A stretch of DNA of 53,155 nt from SIG603 sp964369225. GTDB taxonomy: Bacteria; Bacillota; Clostridia; Oscillospirales; Acutalibacteraceae. Below, piece by piece: positions 51,684 through 53,155 of the stretch. The stretch spans positions 1 to 53,155 of the forward strand of contig CAYJER010000014.1 of assembly GCA_964369225.1 (NCBI GenBank), given 5' to 3'. A program made the position numbers and the translations under genes. Each line of letters starts with the position of its first letter. Position 1 is the stretch's first letter. The notes below the pieces were generated by a model, which saw only the letters and a program-made list of their open reading frames with translations, did not search any database and was not told where the DNA came from.

Positions 51684-52968
51684 GATAGTAGACGGCGATA
51701 AAAAATATCTTCAAGATTTTATTGAAGATTTAAAGGCAAGAATTGGAGATAACGACAACAAAGCTGAAAATGCTGTTGCAGATATTCTAGCAGACGTTAA
51801 GGCAAACGGAGACGAGGCTGTAAGAAAGTATTCAGAAAAGTTTGACGGTTGGTGTCCTCAAAGTCTTGAAATTTCACGAGAAGAAATGATTAAGATAGCC
51901 TCAAACAGTTCACCTAAATTCGTTGAAGCGCTTAAAAGAGCTGCCGAGAATATAAAAGATTATCACCAAAGACAGGTGCAACAATCAAGAATTGACACTA
52001 AAAATAACGGTGTAATTCTAGGACAAAGAGTTAGAGGTTTGCACAAAGTTGGCGTTTATGTTCCTGGTGGAACAGCGTCGTATCCATCAACTGTTTTGAT
52101 GAATGTTATACCAGCTAAAATCGCAGAGGTTGGCGAAATTATTATGACTACTCCTCCTGGTGAAAACGGAAAGGTTAATCCTGATATTATGGCGGCGGCG
52201 TTAGTAGCAGGTGTTGACAGAGTTTTCTTAATGGGTGGCGCACAAGCTGTAGCCGCCTTGGCATATGGAACACAGTCTGTTCCAAAAGTTGACAAGATAG
52301 TAGGACCTGGTAATATATTTGTAGCAGTAGCCAAAAAGCAAGTTTATGGAATTGTTGACATTGACATGATAGCAGGACCTAGCGAGGTTTTAATCATTGC
52401 AGACGACACAGCAAATCCTAAATTCTTAGCGGCTGACTTAATGAGCCAAGCAGAGCATGACAAAATGGCATCTTCTGTTTTAATAACTACTTCAAAAACA
52501 ATAGCAGAAGAAACAAAGAAAGAGATTGAAAGACAACTTGAATATCTTTCAAGACCAGAAATTATAAAAACATCACTAGAAAATTTTGGTGCAATAATTG
52601 TTTGTGAAGATGTTGACGATGCTGTAGACTTTGCAAATGAATTAGCGCCAGAGCATTTAGAAGTTTGCATGCAGAACCCTATGGAGTATATAGGAAGACT
52701 TGACAATGCAGGTTCAATATTCTTAGGTGAGTACTCACCAGAGCCTTTAGGTGACTATTATGCTGGTGCAAATCACGTGTTACCAACTAGCGGAACTGCA
52801 AGATTTTTCTCACCTTTATCAGTAGATAGCTTTATAAAGAAGACAAGTTTTATCTATTATCCTAAGAATGAATTGCTAAGAGTTGCAGATGATATTATAA
52901 CTCTTGCAAACACAGAGGGCTTAACAGCACATGCAAATTCAGTAGCGGTTAGAGTAGAGGAAGAATGA
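51676..52968 (+). CDS. hisD: Histidinol dehydrogenase
   Basis: Last two oxidation steps of histidine synthesis, a zinc- and NAD-dependent cytoplasmic enzyme. The 430-residue protein shows VGVYVPGGTASYPS, GGAQAVAALAYGTQ, DKIVGPGNIFVAVAK, DMIAGPSEVLIIAD, MSQAEHDKMASS with zinc ligands, and APEHLEVC. Its start overlaps the hisG end by eight bases behind AAGGAGG. A terminator follows at 53001, so the operon here is only hisZGD; the other his genes must be elsewhere. Confidence 0.97.
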   Translation: MIKIVDGDKKYLQDFIEDLKARIGDNDNKAENAVADILADVKANGDEAVRKYSEKFDGWCPQSLEISREEMIKIASNSSPKFVEALKRAAENIKDYHQRQVQQSRIDTKNNGVILGQRVRGLHKVGVYVPGGTASYPSTVLMNVIPAKIAEVGEIIMTTPPGENGKVNPDIMAAALVAGVDRVFLMGGAQAVAALAYGTQSVPKVDKIVGPGNIFVAVAKKQVYGIVDIDMIAGPSEVLIIADDTANPKFLAADLMSQAEHDKMASSVLITTSKTIAEETKKEIERQLEYLSRPEIIKTSLENFGAIIVCEDVDDAVDFANELAPEHLEVCMQNPMEYIGRLDNAGSIFLGEYSPEPLGDYYAGANHVLPTSGTARFFSPLSVDSFIKKTSFIYYPKNELLRVADDIITLANTEGLTAHANSVAVRVEEE

Positions 52969-52978
52969 TAAATCTAGT

Positions 52979-53050
52979 TAATAGTGAAGAGTGAAGAGTG
53001 AAAATCCTTGCGGATTTTTTGATTATAGGCTTTTTAAATAAAAATTTGTA
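52979..53050 (+). repeat. Terminator-bearing repeat element, copy 3
   Basis: Third copy of the element seen at 42611 and 45216, slightly shortened on the left. Its hairpin AAAATCC-TTGC-GGATTTTTT at 53001-53020 is suitably placed to terminate hisZGD. Confidence 0.82.
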
Positions 53051-53155
53051 GGGTACGGAGACCAGACGTGTTGATTAGGATTTTTGATTCAAAACAAATA
53101 CGTTAAAATCCACAAATCCATGTAGGGGCGACCCTGTGTGGTCGCCCGTGGGTTT
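53051..53155. repeat. Palindromic repeat cut by the window edge
   Basis: An inverted copy of the aatcaacacgtctgg motif (CCAGACGTGTTGATT, 53062-53076) is followed by a diverged version of the tcgttaaaacgcac flank. From 53121 comes the left arm of a GTAGGGGCGACCCTGTGTGG element that runs off the right end. Confidence 0.75.

Overview
The window comes from a low-GC Gram-positive bacterium, most likely an uncultured, spore-forming-lineage member of the Clostridia. The evidence is AT-rich codon use, a Gram-positive-type DNA polymerase III (PolC), strong AGGAGG-type ribosome binding sites with frequent TTG and GTG starts, three SPOCS-domain (DUF3794) proteins of the spore-coat assembly type, and the order pyrH-frr-uppS-cdsA-dxr-rseP-ispG-polC, which is characteristic of Clostridia. 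I cannot name a species. GC-rich palindromic repeats are scattered through the intergenic gaps against this AT-rich background.

Layout. 1-289: tandem 48-bp repeats. 290-2509: UvrD/PcrA-like helicase. 2831-8624, minus strand: a membrane-anchored EAL phosphodiesterase, a Cys-rich repeat protein, three overlapping SPOCS genes and an initiator tRNA. 8912-13300: a very large PAS/GAF/GGDEF/EAL c-di-GMP enzyme. 13715-26560 or 27643: a polysaccharide operon of the Gram-positive Pel type, with a strong promoter at 13591. Its order is a DUF2304 protein, PelD with a fused degenerate epimerase domain, PelE-like, a GT-C-like membrane protein, a DPM1-like GT2, a DUF2194-like protein, PelF, PelG, a Wzx-like flippase and a GT2. 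27659-33877: a second unit with its own promoter, holding four tandem GT2 paralogues (plus the remnant of another), a membrane diguanylate cyclase and a zinc-type macrodomain hydrolase. 33866-38244: a divergent pair of small proteins, PTS enzyme I and a GT4 glycosyltransferase. 38583-49808: pyrH, frr, uppS, cdsA, dxr, rseP, ispG and polC, covering UMP kinase, ribosome recycling, isoprenoid and phospholipid precursors, a site-2 protease and the replicase. 49877-52968: hisZ-hisG-hisD. 52969-53155: repeats again.

How it fits together. The centre of interest is 8912-33877. PelF and PelG form the core of a Pel-type synthase, and PelD is its c-di-GMP receptor. The PelD here keeps an RxxD inhibitory-site motif (R673/D676) while its GGDEF motif is lost. 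Enzymes that make or break c-di-GMP flank the locus: the PAS/GAF/GGDEF/EAL protein upstream, the diguanylate cyclase downstream, and the EAL protein further left. Embedded in the Pel operon is a set resembling a lipid-linked sugar-transfer system: DUF2304, a DPM1-like polyprenyl-phosphate glycosyltransferase and a GT-C-like membrane protein. This suggests that the polymer, or a partner glycan, is decorated outside the membrane. That coupling is inference, and it is the most promising undescribed system in the window.

Limits. All product names rest on motifs and gene order read by eye; no database search was run. Promoters and terminators are sequence matches only.
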